This document shows positions 1-14,000 of a stretch of 64,000 nt of DNA, one piece after another (the first letter of the stretch is position 1; every line of letters begins with the position of its first letter). This DNA comes from Rotaria macrura (Eukaryota > Rotifera > Eurotatoria > Philodinida > Philodinidae): the NCBI GenBank assembly GCA_900239685.1, contig OENT01000026.1, positions 274,791 to 338,790 on the forward strand, in the 5' to 3' direction. The position numbers and the translations under genes are program-made. Under the pieces are notes generated by a model. That model was not told where the DNA came from and did no database searches. It saw nothing but the letters and a program-made list of their open reading frames with translations.

Positions 1-1046
1 TAAGAAAAAGAAACCATGACTGAGAGTAGCTTACATACTATTCTATTCACTCGTTGCTATGTTCTTGAACGAAAGACAACGATGGGATTACATGTAGAAA
101 TGATGGAGATATATTTAATCGTTTGTGTAATGACGATAAGAATAAAAACCATGTTTGTTTTTAAGTAGTGATAAATTGTTACGAGTGTGAAAATACTAGT
201 GAGGTAGGATAAAGATAGAAACTAGTCAAAATTCGTGAAAATCTACAAACCAACAAGATTACAGAAAAAACTTTATAATTTCAGAATGCCTCAAGAACCG
301 ATAAGAGTGCTGCTGTTGGAAGATAAATACAGAATGATGAAAACAACAGAATATTCAAATTTGCAATGTGTTCTATATGCATATTTATGAGTTTCTAAAT
401 TATCTTCAAAATGTGCAATCGAAATAAAACATTCCTGTTGGAAATAGTTAATTTTCCGAAACTAGACACCTCTTACAAAAAGAAATCGTAAAACTTGACA
501 CTCTATGAATCATTTGTGTCAAACATAAACAAGATTTCGGATCATAATATTTTCAGTGTGAATCATCTGCTACAAATCGTACCATAGTTTACAAGCGCAT
601 CATCGAACGGTTGCTATTATAAATGAAAACTCTTCCTAGTCGAAATTCTTTTCGTTTCATTCTAATAAGGGAAATAAGATAAATATATTTGTCTGAAATG
701 TAATCGTAAAACAATGCGAGTAAATATGAATAACTATCGTTTGTTTTATTAGAATGCATTCTTCGTAATTCATCAACTAAACTTGCACCGAGAGATAGTT
801 TCTTTTTGAAAACAAATGATTAACTTCGAGTGTTTCCTTGACGAGAAGCATCAATTACAATTCTCATCATTCAAATGAATTTGATTATTCAATTGATCGT
901 TTTTTCAAATTTTAGTTGCGCTATTTAAAATTTTTAGTGTCAGTACACCGCATTCCGTTTATTCGCTATTTTTAGGCGTTCAAATGTTTGATTATTTTGC
1001 AAGTACTAACAGATATTCGGATGTAGTCTTCTCGTGAGGATAATCT

Positions 1047-1319
1047 ATGAATATACTTGGGAAATTATTAAAAAAAAATCCAATGACATCATTCAGATGT
1101 TTACACGAACAAATCTTTAAAAGATTGGGTAGACATCATGCCAAAGATTATTTATATTTGAAGATCCCCTTTGATTACAAAGAAGTAACACGGCTCGTGA
1201 AGAAATCATACATAATAGAGGCTGCAGAGAACATTTATAACTTTATTTCACACTACTTTATTCTATTGAATGATGTAATTATCATATTGAAAACTAGTAA
1301 TACATCTACTTGGACATAA
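1047..1319 (+). CDS. Weak candidate ORF, 90 aa, unknown
   Basis: This ATG-started frame encodes a 90-residue Lys/Ile/Phe-rich peptide. I recognise no family. There is no signal peptide, and the composition (many Lys, Ile, Asn) is what AT-rich non-coding DNA gives when translated. It lies 110 bases before another open frame (1430-1762) in a different phase, and I found no convincing splice pair that joins them. It could be chance, a small orphan gene or a decayed exon. Confidence 0.15.
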   Translation: MNILGKLLKKNPMTSFRCLHEQIFKRLGRHHAKDYLYLKIPFDYKEVTRLVKKSYIIEAAENIYNFISHYFILLNDVIIILKTSNTSTWT

Positions 1320-1429
1320 TCTGAAAGCTGTGTCATGAAACGTCAAATCACAAGTAACAATTATATAGAATAAAAAAAAATATGAGTAACGATTAGGATG
1401 AATCAATGAAGCAAGAAGAATAGAGTGCT

Positions 1430-1762
1430 TTGAAGAAAAATATCTTTAAATGTATCAAAGCCGAAAAATTGTACTATCCACAGCTAGCAAAGATCTTGTT
1501 TTTCTTGTCAACAAAATCCATCATCAGTATAGCAGTGTTTACGATTGTTCTTCATGTGATGAGTATAGAATCTAAGGGAATACATTTCTATGATGATTGG
1601 AAGATAAGTTCGGAAGTAATAGAGAGTTCTTACGATGAAGTTATTTTTATATTCTTCTTTGTTGTATTGATATTACCATCGATAAAGTCGTGTCTTTACA
1701 TAGTAATCATTTTGCCAAGGTTTCTAAAAAGTCTCAAGATAAACATCAACTGCATAAAATGA
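1430..1762 (+). CDS. Weak candidate ORF, 110 aa, two hydrophobic segments
   Basis: The frame opens with TTG at 1430 (no ATG at that position) and runs 110 codons. Two hydrophobic stretches are visible: residues about 20-48, and about 70-97 with several consecutive Phe/Ile/Val/Leu. They could be membrane segments, but T-rich DNA read in this phase gives Phe, Ile and Leu by chance. No family is recognised, no upstream exon was found, and there is no start codon of its own. It may be a remnant exon of a membrane protein or random. Confidence 0.15.
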   Translation: MKKNIFKCIKAEKLYYPQLAKILFFLSTKSIISIAVFTIVLHVMSIESKGIHFYDDWKISSEVIESSYDEVIFIFFFVVLILPSIKSCLYIVIILPRFLKSLKININCIK

Positions 1763-4164
1763 CTGTTTCATACATTGAATCACGTAAAACATTGCCTTAC
1801 AGACTGAGCTCTCTTACTGCACGGCTTATAATTTTCTCATTCAATGATTACACTCCATTTATAAAAGATCATTGATAACTCCACATGTACTCCATTTTAC
1901 GTTGTGTGTACTCTCTGTAAAATCTAGAATATGGCAGCCTTGACCTTCGCTTCTAGTCTTTCCCGACCAATTATTTGATACGTTCGATAGTTTTCATGGA
2001 TGAAGAAAGTCTAACGAACAGTAGTTGATAATATTTGTTTTCATTGACCTTTCACTAAATATGCTAGTTTTGACCAGTTTTTTATGTGACTAATTATAAT
2101 GCCGGTAAAAGTATGTTTACAGTAATGAGAAACATACACATGACATGAATACGTCTGTTTCTCCTTATGTAAAGAAAAAAGTAAAATAAATCATTGTTCT
2201 TATGCATTTGTTTTTGAATCGTATATTATTTTTTCACGACGCGGTCATCTATTAAAAATATGTAATGTGTGATGTAATAAGAAAGTAGACAGTATTGTTA
2301 ATACGAAAATGAAAAATCATCAAAGAAGACGAAGTTGACGATGAGTGTAATGAAGAGAAATGAATTTGATTAATTCTGCTTGTGATTTTTCATTAGTGTA
2401 CTAATATCATCCGTGTCCAAATGAGAATATAGTAGATTTTATGAACTTTTTTCGAAATAAAGAAAAACACTTAGTGAATTTCATATGATCAATAGGATGA
2501 CACTGGTCTTATTGTATTCTCCTTGAGTTCGTTGTTTTATTGAGTAAATTAAGAAGAAGAAAAAAAGCTGCTCCTTTTTCTGTGTTGTGTAATTTATAAT
2601 ACTTTTTGCTATTTTATGATATGATAATGGTAAAAGCAACATTTGCAATGAAGGACAAACTATTGTCAAATGTCAATTTATTGATTAAAAATTTAAATTG
2701 ACGAAAGATTAAATCTTCTTGACAAGCATTTTGTTTGATTTAAAATCGAATAATTGAACTTTAATCTTAAACTTTGTTCATACAATATCTTAATCCTTGT
2801 TAATACATATTCCTTGTTAAGAAAAAGATTTGATGTATCAATTTTGTATTATATAATATAAATTGTCATCTCATAGTCGACGTATGCATTCCCACGCATA
2901 TTTGGTCTTATAATCAATTTTCAGGTTCATTTTTATTCAATTTCTGTTGTATTGATTCAACAAATTGAACTCAATATTCAAATAACTACTAGTCAACATG
3001 ATTTTGATGGTGATTCAGATAAATTTCGGATAATATTTTTTTTTGTTTTCTCGAATCTAATTTTTCCCATTAAATCACTGACCATCGAAAGCAATTACAT
3101 TGAATGATATACATGAGAACTAGCGATCGATGTTTACTCAATGGCACAATGATCTTCTTCTTCTTTGCACTTCAATACCAATTATAATAAGATTTGTTTG
3201 TTCTTCTTCTTCACATTGTCTGGTCCTTTTTTCATGAACTTAACTCATACCATTACTGACTAGACAAATTCGAATTGTATGCACATGCATTGTCAGCTCG
3301 GATTATTGATGGACATCCATTCATTACATGTCTATCTCTCTAATTGGGTGTATCCAGTTATATTATATACAAACAGAAAGGAGAAGAAGACGAAGAAGCA
3401 GTAAAAAAATTTTCATTCACCTTCTATTTCATATTATAATTATTCATGTTTAAAAAACTATTTATTTATAATTTAGAATGATCAGATCTTCTCGTCTTTC
3501 TTCTCTCATCAAATTTTATAAATGATTTCACCAATTTGCCAACTATAGTTGATTACATCATCATCGTCTATAATAACCATAGATGTATGCGTGCATTTTT
3601 TCGTCTTGCAAACCATACAATTATATATCCCAGTCAGGCTCCTCCATTATAGGCTCAATCGTTTGTCGCATGTATATACAATATTGGGTCAAGATCTAAT
3701 TTCGCACAGTTGAAAAAATGTCAAGCATTTCTCTTTTTTATATTCTTGTTCCACCCGAAGTCAGACTACGTTTAAATAAAGTTCATATGTTGCATAATAT
3801 AACATCATTTTTATCTATATTTCTTTCTTGCTTTCTTTTTTTTTTGATTTCAAACATAACCTCACCAAATAATTTACATAACTAAAAAGAAAAAGAAGAA
3901 TCACAAAAAAGAAGAGAAAAAGGATAAAGAAAAAAAAATTTCAATGGGAAAAATTGAATACTCGCAGGTGATGTTAACCAACAAAGAAAACATATCTTGT
4001 GTACGCTATGTGAATGGAACGATAGAACAAACACTAAAACGAACCAAATCGTGTGCGCACACAACAGTTAAACGCAAAAAAAAATATATATTTAGAAACT
4101 CTGTTACAGGATCTCTAAAAAAATGAAAAGAAAGAAAAGGAAAGATGGAGAAAGAAGCCATCAT

Positions 4165-6013
4165 TTATACATAGACTGCATCGTCTGTGCTTCCACCCAT
4201 AAGCTCATTCTCGTTACATACACCTGATAGATGAGCTTCTTCGGTATAACCACTCGATATCGAATACATGGAATTCGATAAATGATTTGAAGTGTCTAAA
4301 TGTGGATGTGGAGAAGATGGACGTCGGTTATGATGACCTATTTTTCTAGGTCCGTTTGTTGCCTTATGTTTAATAACAAGATTACAATCAGCTATTGGGA
4401 AAAGGATATCTTCATTATTCATGGACTCCGTATTTAAACGTGATACTGTATAGCTCGGTCGAGGAGAACTTGTCGGAGATATGGATGGTGTGCGAATTTC
4501 ATTTGATGAACGACTTGATGTCGATGAACATCGACTTTTACGTAGGGACGAAGCCGACGATGATGATGAACGAGAACCATCGGTTGATATAAGAGACGGT
4601 GCCGGTGATAAAGGCGATTCAAGTGTTTGTGACATTGAAGTTGTCGTTGTCATATCAATAGGTTTCGAAAGTCTTTTTACTGGTTGTTGTTCAAAATTTT
4701 TTCGTAATTCTGATACATTTGGATATGTAAATGATTCGGCTTCGGACGGTGTTTTAGCTGATATAGCTGAAACAGTTGTCAATGAACTGGTTGTCATTGT
4801 GGTTGATAACTGTAATGCTTGTGAAAGATCAGTTGTTACTGCACGCGGTCTCGACGGACGATTTGTTGCAGTTGCATGAAATTGTTCAATACGTCTTTGA
4901 AAATTCGGTTGATTTTTATGATACGTTAATAATGAGATAGGTGACGACGTATTTAAATTTGTAGGTTTAATTGGATGAAATACATTTGTTTTTCTCGGTA
5001 ACGTTGTTGATACGAACGTTTTAGCTTTATCTAAACTAGTTTCATGTTGTTTTTCACGTAATTGTTTCCAATTAATTGTCGGATAACAGTTATTATTATT
5101 CATCGACATGGCACTAGATCGATCAATACTTGTCGTTTGTTCAGATGTTTCATCGATCTGTGAAAGATTGATAAAATGTTGTTTATTTGGTGATATGAGC
5201 ATCGATGATAATGATGATGGTATCGTCGGATTTTGTTCCGAACTTGAGGATGAATATTGTTTATGCGATGATGAAACACCTGATATAGCAGAATCACATG
5301 ATACAGCTTTACTTGATGGATATGCTAAATGTAGATGCGGTTCACTATAATCCGAACCAACAGCTGAATCAGCATAAATATCTTCGGTCGAACTATCACC
5401 TGAAAACGAAAGCAATGCCTATTACTTAAATCGTACTTCACTAACAAAACAAACCTTCATCGTGCCATTTAGAAAGACCAAAACAAGAATGTGATTCAGG
5501 TAAATAATTACGGTTTGTATTATTTGTTGTCGTAATTAATCCTCCATGTCTTGTTGAAGCTGTGTAATAAACATTTGCATCATCAATTGTATTACGTAAA
5601 TGTGATTGCTCATGTTCGTAGTTTAATGATGATTGATCTTGATTGTAATGACTAAATGTACTTTGATTATTCGCAGTATCATCATCGTCATCAAGATCAT
5701 ATTTGATTCGTCCTAAAGATTTGGAGCGACGATCTGTACGACCACGAGAACGTGCACGACGTCGATGTGTTGCATCAGCTGCAACATAATCCATATACGT
5801 ATAATCCATATTTGATGTTGCTGTTGTTGAATTTTCATTTTTATCATTTGAATTATTTCCACGTGCTTTTTTTGAACGTAATAATGTACGGAATTGAGCT
5901 GCAATTTCAAGTGGATTTAAATTTGAATTATTGAGCAATTCAAGATGTTCGAGTGCGGCTGTTGCCACATCGAATTGTGGTGGTGGTGGTGATGATGAAT
6001 TACTATTGCTCAT
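4165..6013 (-). CDS. Unrecognised low-complexity protein, 597 aa, two exons
   Basis: The coding exons are 6013-5455 and 5399-4165 on the - strand, split by a 55-nt GT...AG intron (5400-5454) that interrupts a Gly codon. The start is well supported: an in-frame TAG lies four codons upstream, and a TTATTGCAG acceptor ends about 12 nt before that TAG-containing leader, implying a separate non-coding 5' exon. The protein opens with Ser/Asn/Pro runs and then a short helical, hydrophobic segment near residues 17-50 (LEHLELLNNSNLNPLEIA). A basic Arg-rich patch with an RRRARSRGR core follows, then an acidic run. After that come several hundred Ser/Thr/Pro/Asn-rich residues, probably disordered. The last residues (DAVYV) fit a class II PDZ ligand. 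I do not recognise the family; a cytoskeletal or synaptic adaptor is only a guess. Confidence 0.75.
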
Positions 6014-6771
6014 AGTTGTCTACATCTGCAATAAAAAATAGTGGGAAACATAGATAAAAAAGAAACGATATGACATTTTGTGCCGACACAAAAAAGAAAC
6101 AAATACATAATCAGTGATGAATGATTTCTTGTCAACACTTCAATAATAGATAAACAGTTCAGAGTAACCTATGCATTATGTGCAGTTCATCGTAATAGAA
6201 AATATCATCTCTAACGGTTGAGAGACAGAGTCTTAATCGGATAACCATCTTTGTCTGTCTATTCGAATACGTAAGATATTATAGAATAATGGGCTCTCAG
6301 TATACATTTATATGTTGTTTTTATTCTATGCTTGTTTGTTCCTACATAACATAAATGAGTTCCAGAACATTGACAAACGTTTCACTTCTCATTCTCTTCC
6401 TCTCGTCTTATATTAGATTTGTTTAGATTATAGATGTACGAGGACTACGAAACTAACGTGCATGTTTATATTCAAAATTAGTTTCTTTCTTCTCAGTACC
6501 TCTCGCCTACACACACACACACTCTTGTGCAGGTTTACAACGTGATCGATGAACATCTACGTTCGAATCGACCGAAATTTATGTGTATTTTAGGTAAATT
6601 TATGGTCGATAAAGAGAGAATAAATCTTGAGTCGATCGGATTAGTGTAAGAGAGTAAAGCTTACCGTATACGTTCACAAACAACAAGTTCAATAAATAAA
6701 ATGACAAAGTCTAGTGAAGCTAGTCAAATACAAAAGAGAAAACGAAACAGTGCTTATATACATGCATATAC

Positions 6772-6792
6772 ATATATATATATATATATATA
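6772..6792. repeat. (AT)n microsatellite
   Basis: Uninterrupted AT dinucleotide run. Similar runs are at 9339-9353, 13829-13846, 25259-25275 and 56855-56876. Confidence 0.9.
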
Positions 6793-8408
6793 TCAATAAG
6801 CCCATTTGCTAAAGTCAACAAGGGGAAAAAAGTGTTCGTTTTGTCAATGTTTGATTAATTGAAATAATTTTTTTTCAAGTATAAACGTCTACTTTATTGA
6901 CAAAAAAAAACTGAAAAAGAAAAAAACTTTGCACGAAGCCATGTTTAGGATTGTAAATGAAGCGAGGGAAAACGGTCTGCTCTAAAAAAAAAGTTTCAAC
7001 TTGATCAAGGATATCTAAGCTTATTTACATAGGATTCATTTGTCTTCGATTACACTAGTTGTACAACTATCGGTTTTTTTTCTTCTTTTTCAAGGGCTGA
7101 TGAGAAAGAGAAAAAAGCGTATAGTTGTAAGTCTTTTATGTCGGTCTTTTCGGTCAGTTACATAAATGGTTAATAGAAAAGAAATTTTAAGTGGCATCCT
7201 TTACTCTCTTGAAATGAAAGTCACGATTTACGGTATACCTAATTCTATGGTCACTTACACAATGAAATATAAAAAAAGCTATATAACTCTTTAAAGATTA
7301 AAGTAATTCTCCAATGAATAGCTGCTATCTAATCATAGTTATTCAAGCTAAATAAAAACAGATTCTAGATTCTTTGAAAAATCCCAGTAGAACACTTATG
7401 GTCCAATAGAGAGAAAAACTAAAGAAAATAGAAGATTTTGACCTATGGAATATCAGAATTACAAGGTTCAGTCGCTAACAAAACTCAGCGGTTGTTGTTT
7501 GTTTACTATACCACTACCTCATTTATCTTCTTGAGTCTTCGACAAAGATTATTATCATCAACCTTCGCTCTCTAATCTATTTCTTACTAACATGTATATT
7601 CCATGTATGTATAAAAAAAATCAAAACCGGCTGTTACAATCATCATACAACCGTACACACACAAAAGATAACCTCGTTAATCAATCAATACATCAGCGAA
7701 CCATTTTGATGACTGGATATGCATCGAATCGGCACTCATCTATAAAGAATTAACAAGGTCGAAAAGATAAACAAGTCATTGTTTGTTATTGAAATTAAAA
7801 AAAGCAAAAGAAGAATAAGAAGAGAAACTTCACTTTTACCCTATGCGTGACACCGTAAGGTGCTACTACAATCTGCTAGTCATTGTTGATTGAAAGAAGA
7901 AAGAAAAAGAAAATTTAGAATGTTTCTTCATTCTCTCTCTCTCTTTATGTATACACATATGTGCGCACACCCATTAGTCTGGCCCTTATACACTACATCT
8001 CTGTTCTTCTTTCTTGTGTTCATTCTATTGCTGTTACTGCTATTGGCTTCACTCGTTCACTCTCTCTCTCTTTTCGTCATGTCGTCGTTTCTGTATACTG
8101 TACCGCCGAATGGACGCACATATACACATACATACATACACATAGCTGAGAATATATACAGCGAAAAACACACCGGCACGAGAAAAGAAGAAAGTGAATA
8201 AAAATAAAAAAGGACAAAAGGTCGTCAACACTGCTAGAAGAAGCTGAACAAACTGTGTGTGTGAATGCGCATGTATGTATGGGAGGCAATGAAGATCTGC
8301 AACGCAAATACATGCGCATAACAAATTCAATGTTCTTATATGCAAACCTTTCAAGGTTTCTATCCTATCGGTTCTCATAATTGATTTGCAAGCTATTCAA
8401 CGGCAAGC

Positions 8409-8434
8409 ATATATATATATATATATATATATAT
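8409..8434. repeat. (AT)n microsatellite
   Basis: Thirteen AT units in the non-coding region upstream of the 597-aa gene. Confidence 0.9.
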
Positions 8435-11043
8435 CGGATTTCAAGAGATAAACCATTCTACCTGTACTCTATTCTTACAGCTCATCTATTTCTCCAGGGA
8501 CACTTTATACATTTATTTTGATTACGACAATCATCAATTTATTTCTAGTTTTATACGAAGTTACAAGCACGTGTGTGCGTGCTGTAATGTAGACCGTCAG
8601 AACATAGTAGTTTCTATGTAATCAGACGTTTCATCAACTGTAATGAATATGAGAACATAGTTTTTTATCAGTAAAAGACTCATCGACAACCAATAGACAT
8701 GCTTTTATAACCGGAGAAAAGGACGAAGAAACGTATTAGTATTTGACAACATATGTATATATTGTTCGATACCTACTAGTCTAAGCGGAAGCGCTCATAA
8801 ACCTCTCGAAGCGAGAGACAAACTGCATAATCGAGGGAGATTATTAATCGAAAAAGGCGAGAACGAATCCACGTAAAATATGCGCTTATTTTTTCAACAA
8901 ATAACAATAACAAAAAAAGGAAAAACTAACCCCTCCAAAAACTCCGATGCAGCTTTATGTTGAAAGAAGAAAAAAAAACATCTTACGAGATATGTTTTTA
9001 CTACAGGCTGTAAGAGTTTTATGTGCAAAAATTTTTTATACCTTTGTTTTTTTTTAACCAATACAGGTTTAATTATTCGTTATACTGTTTATTCAAAAAT
9101 AATAGTGTGTTTTATCAATATAATCTATACTGACGAGTATATAATGAATGATGTCTATTCATATACATTTTGATTTGCTTTAATATCGAAAAACAAATTT
9201 CTGTCCTCCATACTCGTAGTCTATCTGTTGACGAGGGAACATGCGTTTCATCCTTGACACTCATGTAGCAAGTAGTTTTGTTGCTGACGAGTATATGCAT
9301 GCACATTTATTAATGTGATACTTGCCTACTCTTTATAAATATATATATATATACATTTACACGTAGAGACGAAAAGCACACATAACTAGATGTATTTATG
9401 TATGATCGGTTACTGTGCATTTTTTTTTGAATAGTAATATGACGTTGATGTCGATGAGACATCGATCGTAGCTGAATATATTATCGGTGATAATAAATTA
9501 TGGAGACAAGGTGAACAAAATAAAAAAAAGGAAATAAAAAAGAAAAGAATTCTCAATAGAAAGATGATAAATGATGATTAAAAACAGAAGAAATTACCAT
9601 ATGAGTAGTAAAAAAAATGTTAAGAAATTAATGCATAGAAGAAGAAAGGTGTATTAATGCAAAAGGACAAATTTGATAACATGTTCGTAAGAAATCGATA
9701 GGTAGTGGGTCAGGTGCGGCGAAAGAAAAACTTTATCCCTTTGTACATTGGAGCAAGGATGTCGTTTCTTTTTTTTTCTTAGACGTGTATATTTTTGTGC
9801 GTTGATAAAGGGGACATTAGCAAAGAAGTTTTTCAAACTTTTGATGACACATACCTGAATGAAAAACGACGTGAATTTTCAGTAACGAACGTAGCAAGAG
9901 GAAGCATACATCTCGCAAACGCGAAAGATTATTTATATGAAGCCTACTCTCGTCAGCGTCGAAGAGATCATGATATATGCATAGGAAGGCGGAGAGAGAG
10001 AGACACCAAGTTGGATGTAAGACGAAAAAGAACGAACACAAATAGAAGGAAAGAAAAAGAAGAAATGAGAATATGTTGTGTATTGGGCGGCAGCTAGCTA
10101 ACAGAGTAGAAAGACAATAAACGCGAGAGGAAAAAAAGAAAAAAAGTTCATTCTGCATAGAGTAATGTAGTGATGTGAGGAATAGAGAAGGAAAAGAAGA
10201 AAAAAAAACGGGACAACGGCGACGTCAAAACGTAGAAGCAGAGTGTGTTGTTGCGATTACCTAATTGTCTCGCTCGACAGAGAACACACATACATACAAA
10301 GAAACGTAGCTCGCTTTTCTTCTTTTTCTGCTTTCGTCGACATCGACGACAGCGGCGATTCAACCCATTGATGTGTTGATAAGCAGCGAAGGAAAAAAAA
10401 TCAATTCATTTTCTATGATTTTTCCGTCAATATTCGTCTTGAGAAAAAGAAAACAAGAAGAAAGAAAAAAATGCACTATTCGGCTGTACTGTTACGAAAT
10501 TCCATTTTCAGAAAATAAAAAGCACGTCTACAATTTTCATGGTCAATGTGCGTTGAATCACTCGTTCTCTTTCTCTTCTTAATTTTGTAATCTATCATGG
10601 TTCGTCTGCCTTTTTGTGCTCCTGATAGATTCTTTTCTTTTTCTTTTTTTTCCTTCTCTTCTAATGCTTAGTCATTCAAATGCAATTATTACTACTGTGT
10701 GTCCACCATCGATTTAGGTACTCAAATTGAAATCATCAAACATATTTTTTTCTCATTTGATTCTTTCTTTTCATGAATGTTCATAGTGTACATTTTAATT
10801 AGTTTTAATCATAACTTGATTCGTTTTTATTGCTTTTACACGCATTTATTTTCTTATGAATGATGAACTGGATTTTTGAAATAACAGAAAAAAAAACTGA
10901 AAACAGAACTCTGAAATAAGCTAATGTCATATATTTATTTGTTTATTAGTACGAAAATAGCACCGACTACACAAGTGTTTTTTTTAAATTTTATTTTTCG
11001 TCGTATGTTTGTTTTTTTTGTTTATATTTATATAAAAAATGCA

Positions 11044-14000
11044 TCAGTGCTGTGCAAATTTTCGCTGCTTTTCTTGTAAAGATAACCATAGTACGGACGT
11101 AATAAAACAAAGTATAATGAGTAAACAACCTAATGCAAATGAATACGATAAATTCGTGGTACGAGCAGAACATAAATCATCAGTGAGAATTTCTAATGCA
11201 AAACAATGCGATTGTTTACGTTCACTCTTCAAGACAGTGTGCATAATAGCCAAAAGACATGTACTGAACATTGCTAAACAAAAGAGAAAACGTATTAGTT
11301 TATTGACGAGATTTTCTTTTAATTTCCGGTTTAGTGTATATCATGGACTCATACAATTAAATGAATGGAAAATTTCTCAAAGAGAATAGGAAATTGATTT
11401 ATAAAGTCGAAACATTCTATCGGAAGCAAAGATCTGATGTTTTATTCGATTCTGAAATGGTACTTGGTAGGATAGATTGCGGATTCGTTGGAAAAAAAAT
11501 AAAGATTCGACATATTTAACCAAATTTACATACTGGCAACAAGATAGATAATACCAATCGTCATCGTCGCTAAGACAACGCCATTAAGAATGCCTACGGT
11601 GACGCCAATAAGTGTACAGGCACATAGCAGAAGTACAATTAAAATGGCACAAGCAGCTGCGACATTATGTAGACCTAAAGTATACATATACATAAATAAA
11701 ATAATTATGGATTATTGAAAATACAATGTCTCTGTTGAATATCGTCTATTGAGTTTTGGCTAAAACTCTATGTGCAATTGTCAGTCATCAGAGTGCCGTA
11801 TTCATGTGGACAGTTTATAATTGTTTCTTACTAATCAACCTTGAAAATTGTCAGCACTGTTATAGTTTGACATAAAAGAACGATAACGTAAACAGTTTTT
11901 CTCTGAGGATTCTATGGAGACATTAGTTTTGGTAAATTTTCTCTTATAAATATATTAATATTTAACTAGTATTGTATTTAATATCAATATTTTCAAGCCT
12001 GATTTATGAAAGAAAAACTTAATGATTGTACTTATGTAACGAGCGTGTTCATTTTTCCAGTTTTGATATCAAATGTCACGAACAATAAATTTTATGCCGG
12101 ATAAAAATTTATTGAGAATGGATTTTCGACGCATACCTGAAAATTCATGGACTCGCTGTTGTAAATTTCACGGGATTATAAAGTTCTAGAAAATTTTTTC
12201 TATGTAACTGATTGAAAAGTTCGAATATCTTGACGTTTTCAAATGAATATTTTAGTCACTATAACGTTTTAGAGATCCCTTTGATAATGGATTTATTTGG
12301 CTTCTTTGTAGAATGTTTTCATGAATGAGTAGGTCCAAAGATCAGATTAGTACACGACATGATCATTCAGATACACAGAAATTCATAAAAGCATACATTT
12401 ATGTTGATCTTAGTGGTAGTATTCAAGTGCAACGGTAAACAGAATTTATTCCGAAAATGATTGGAAAACTCGATTCGGGGCATGTTTGCATGATAATTAA
12501 AAACGTCGCGTACTCATTATTTATTACTCATGAACTTCTCCAATTCCATCAGTGAATTTGGAAAGAATTCTGTTACTGTAAAACCTGCATTACATTATGA
12601 ATTACTGAGTTTATTGATGAATTCTATTCTAAATGAGGAAGTATCTCATTGAAAAAGTTTTGTTTACAGTATTTTTATAAAATTTGTAAAAAGTATTCAT
12701 TTGAAGATGTGTCATAACGCACATTGTATATAAAATATTTATATCGAATTCTTTAGAAGAGCACGGCTTCTGTTAATAAATGAAAGTGAAAATGAACAGT
12801 TTGTGAGAAAATCTTTTAAAAAACGACTAACACTATTCAAAAAATAGTGTACGTAAACTTTAATTTGAAAAAAGAACAAACTATTACTACTATACTAGAT
12901 TTTAAAATAATACATAAAGACAAGAGTGTATTGATTCTTGTCATCACTTACGAACTTGGCATCACATAAATTTTCATAAAGGAAATTCTACTCAGTGATG
13001 AACTGTAAATTATTCATAATTTAATATCAGATTAATGTTTCCATTGAAGAAAAACCTAAAGATAAGGATTTTCATTCTCTGCTTATGAAAAGAACAAGAC
13101 AATTTGAGTACTTTTATGGAGATTAAATCTATTTCAAAGTAAACTTATAATCATATCCTAAGGTTGTATCGCTTATTTTTACATTTCATCAGAGACTAAT
13201 CTCTTTGTTTTTATTATACTATTACCATTACTAGACTTTGACTGGATTTACTGCAAAGATTCATCGTTTCTTCAAAGTGAAATTTCACAGAAAGCTTTAA
13301 TCTCGACTACTAGACTTGAAACAATTAAACGGATAGGTAGTCGTTTTTCTTCTGTCGTTTTATGTGAAAATTATTATTTTACTATGCATATTGATGTTTA
13401 TATTTTCTATTAGGAATTTTTAGTAATGACAGATTTTGAGTTACTCTAAATTTGATATTGTTCATGATCTCAAACGTATTAATTAATTTTGTCTATATAT
13501 GCATCAGAGAAAAGAGCTGCATTGACACAAAATATCTCGAATCTATTTTCATGTATAAACATGTCATAAAGAACTAAATGAAAGTCTGCAATTTTGAAAA
13601 ATTGTCCATACTGAAATACATCTATTTTAACACGATCTTTCGTACAGAAAATCAAACATAATTATTAATTTTAACCAGTCGAGCGGAAAAGTTCAATTTA
13701 CGAAGAGAATTTTGTTATTTCTTTTTTTTTCTTTTTCTCATTTTTCTTTACATGTTGCCTCTCTCCGATAGAAGAAGGTGTAGGAAAAGGATTTCATGCG
13801 GAAAAAAACTAAAACTGAATACATTTGTATATATATATATATATATTTATTTATTTATATTTACGTATTAGTTCTCGTCCAGGATTATTCATTCCATGAA
13901 TGACATCATCATAATGATTATTGGCTACTTTTAAAACACGACATTTCGATAGTTTTAATCTTTGACGAATGTTTTGAGATAAATAATTACATTGACGAAA

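Larger units (their letters stand above)
1..4164. other. Gene-poor AT-rich stretch
   Basis: No exon chain or recognisable protein is visible on either strand. Two short open frames on the + strand (1047-1319 and 1430-1762) are listed separately as weak candidates. The rest is AT-rich sequence with homopolymer runs. The part near 3840-4160, just downstream of the gene ending at 4165 on the - strand, is A- and purine-rich and is probably that gene's 3' UTR or flank. Confidence 0.5.
6014..11043. other. Non-coding region upstream of the 4165-6013 gene
   Basis: About 5 kb between two - strand genes. A splice acceptor just upstream of 6013 (near 6030) implies that a 5' UTR exon and promoter of the 597-aa gene lie somewhere here; I could not place them. 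The sequence has purine tracts, (AT)n runs, CT/CA-rich patches near 7930-8160, and AG-rich tracts near 9500-10200. Long open frames here (7890-8201, 9795-10158) translate to low-complexity Ser/Leu/Tyr or Arg/Lys/Glu strings and are not credible genes. Confidence 0.5.

Noticed and set aside
7890-8378. Overlapping + and - strand frames of 80-109 aa
   Set aside because: Both strands are open because of CT/CA-rich simple sequence; the translations are low-complexity Ser/Leu/Thr/Tyr/His strings with no domain.
9795-10363. Arg/Lys/Glu-rich + frame and Phe/Leu/Ser-rich - frames
   Set aside because: Purine-tract artefacts; no start context, splice signals or recognisable family.
11039-11389. 116-aa + strand frame
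   Set aside because: Antisense to exon 3 of the claudin-fold gene, which is supported by phase and topology.
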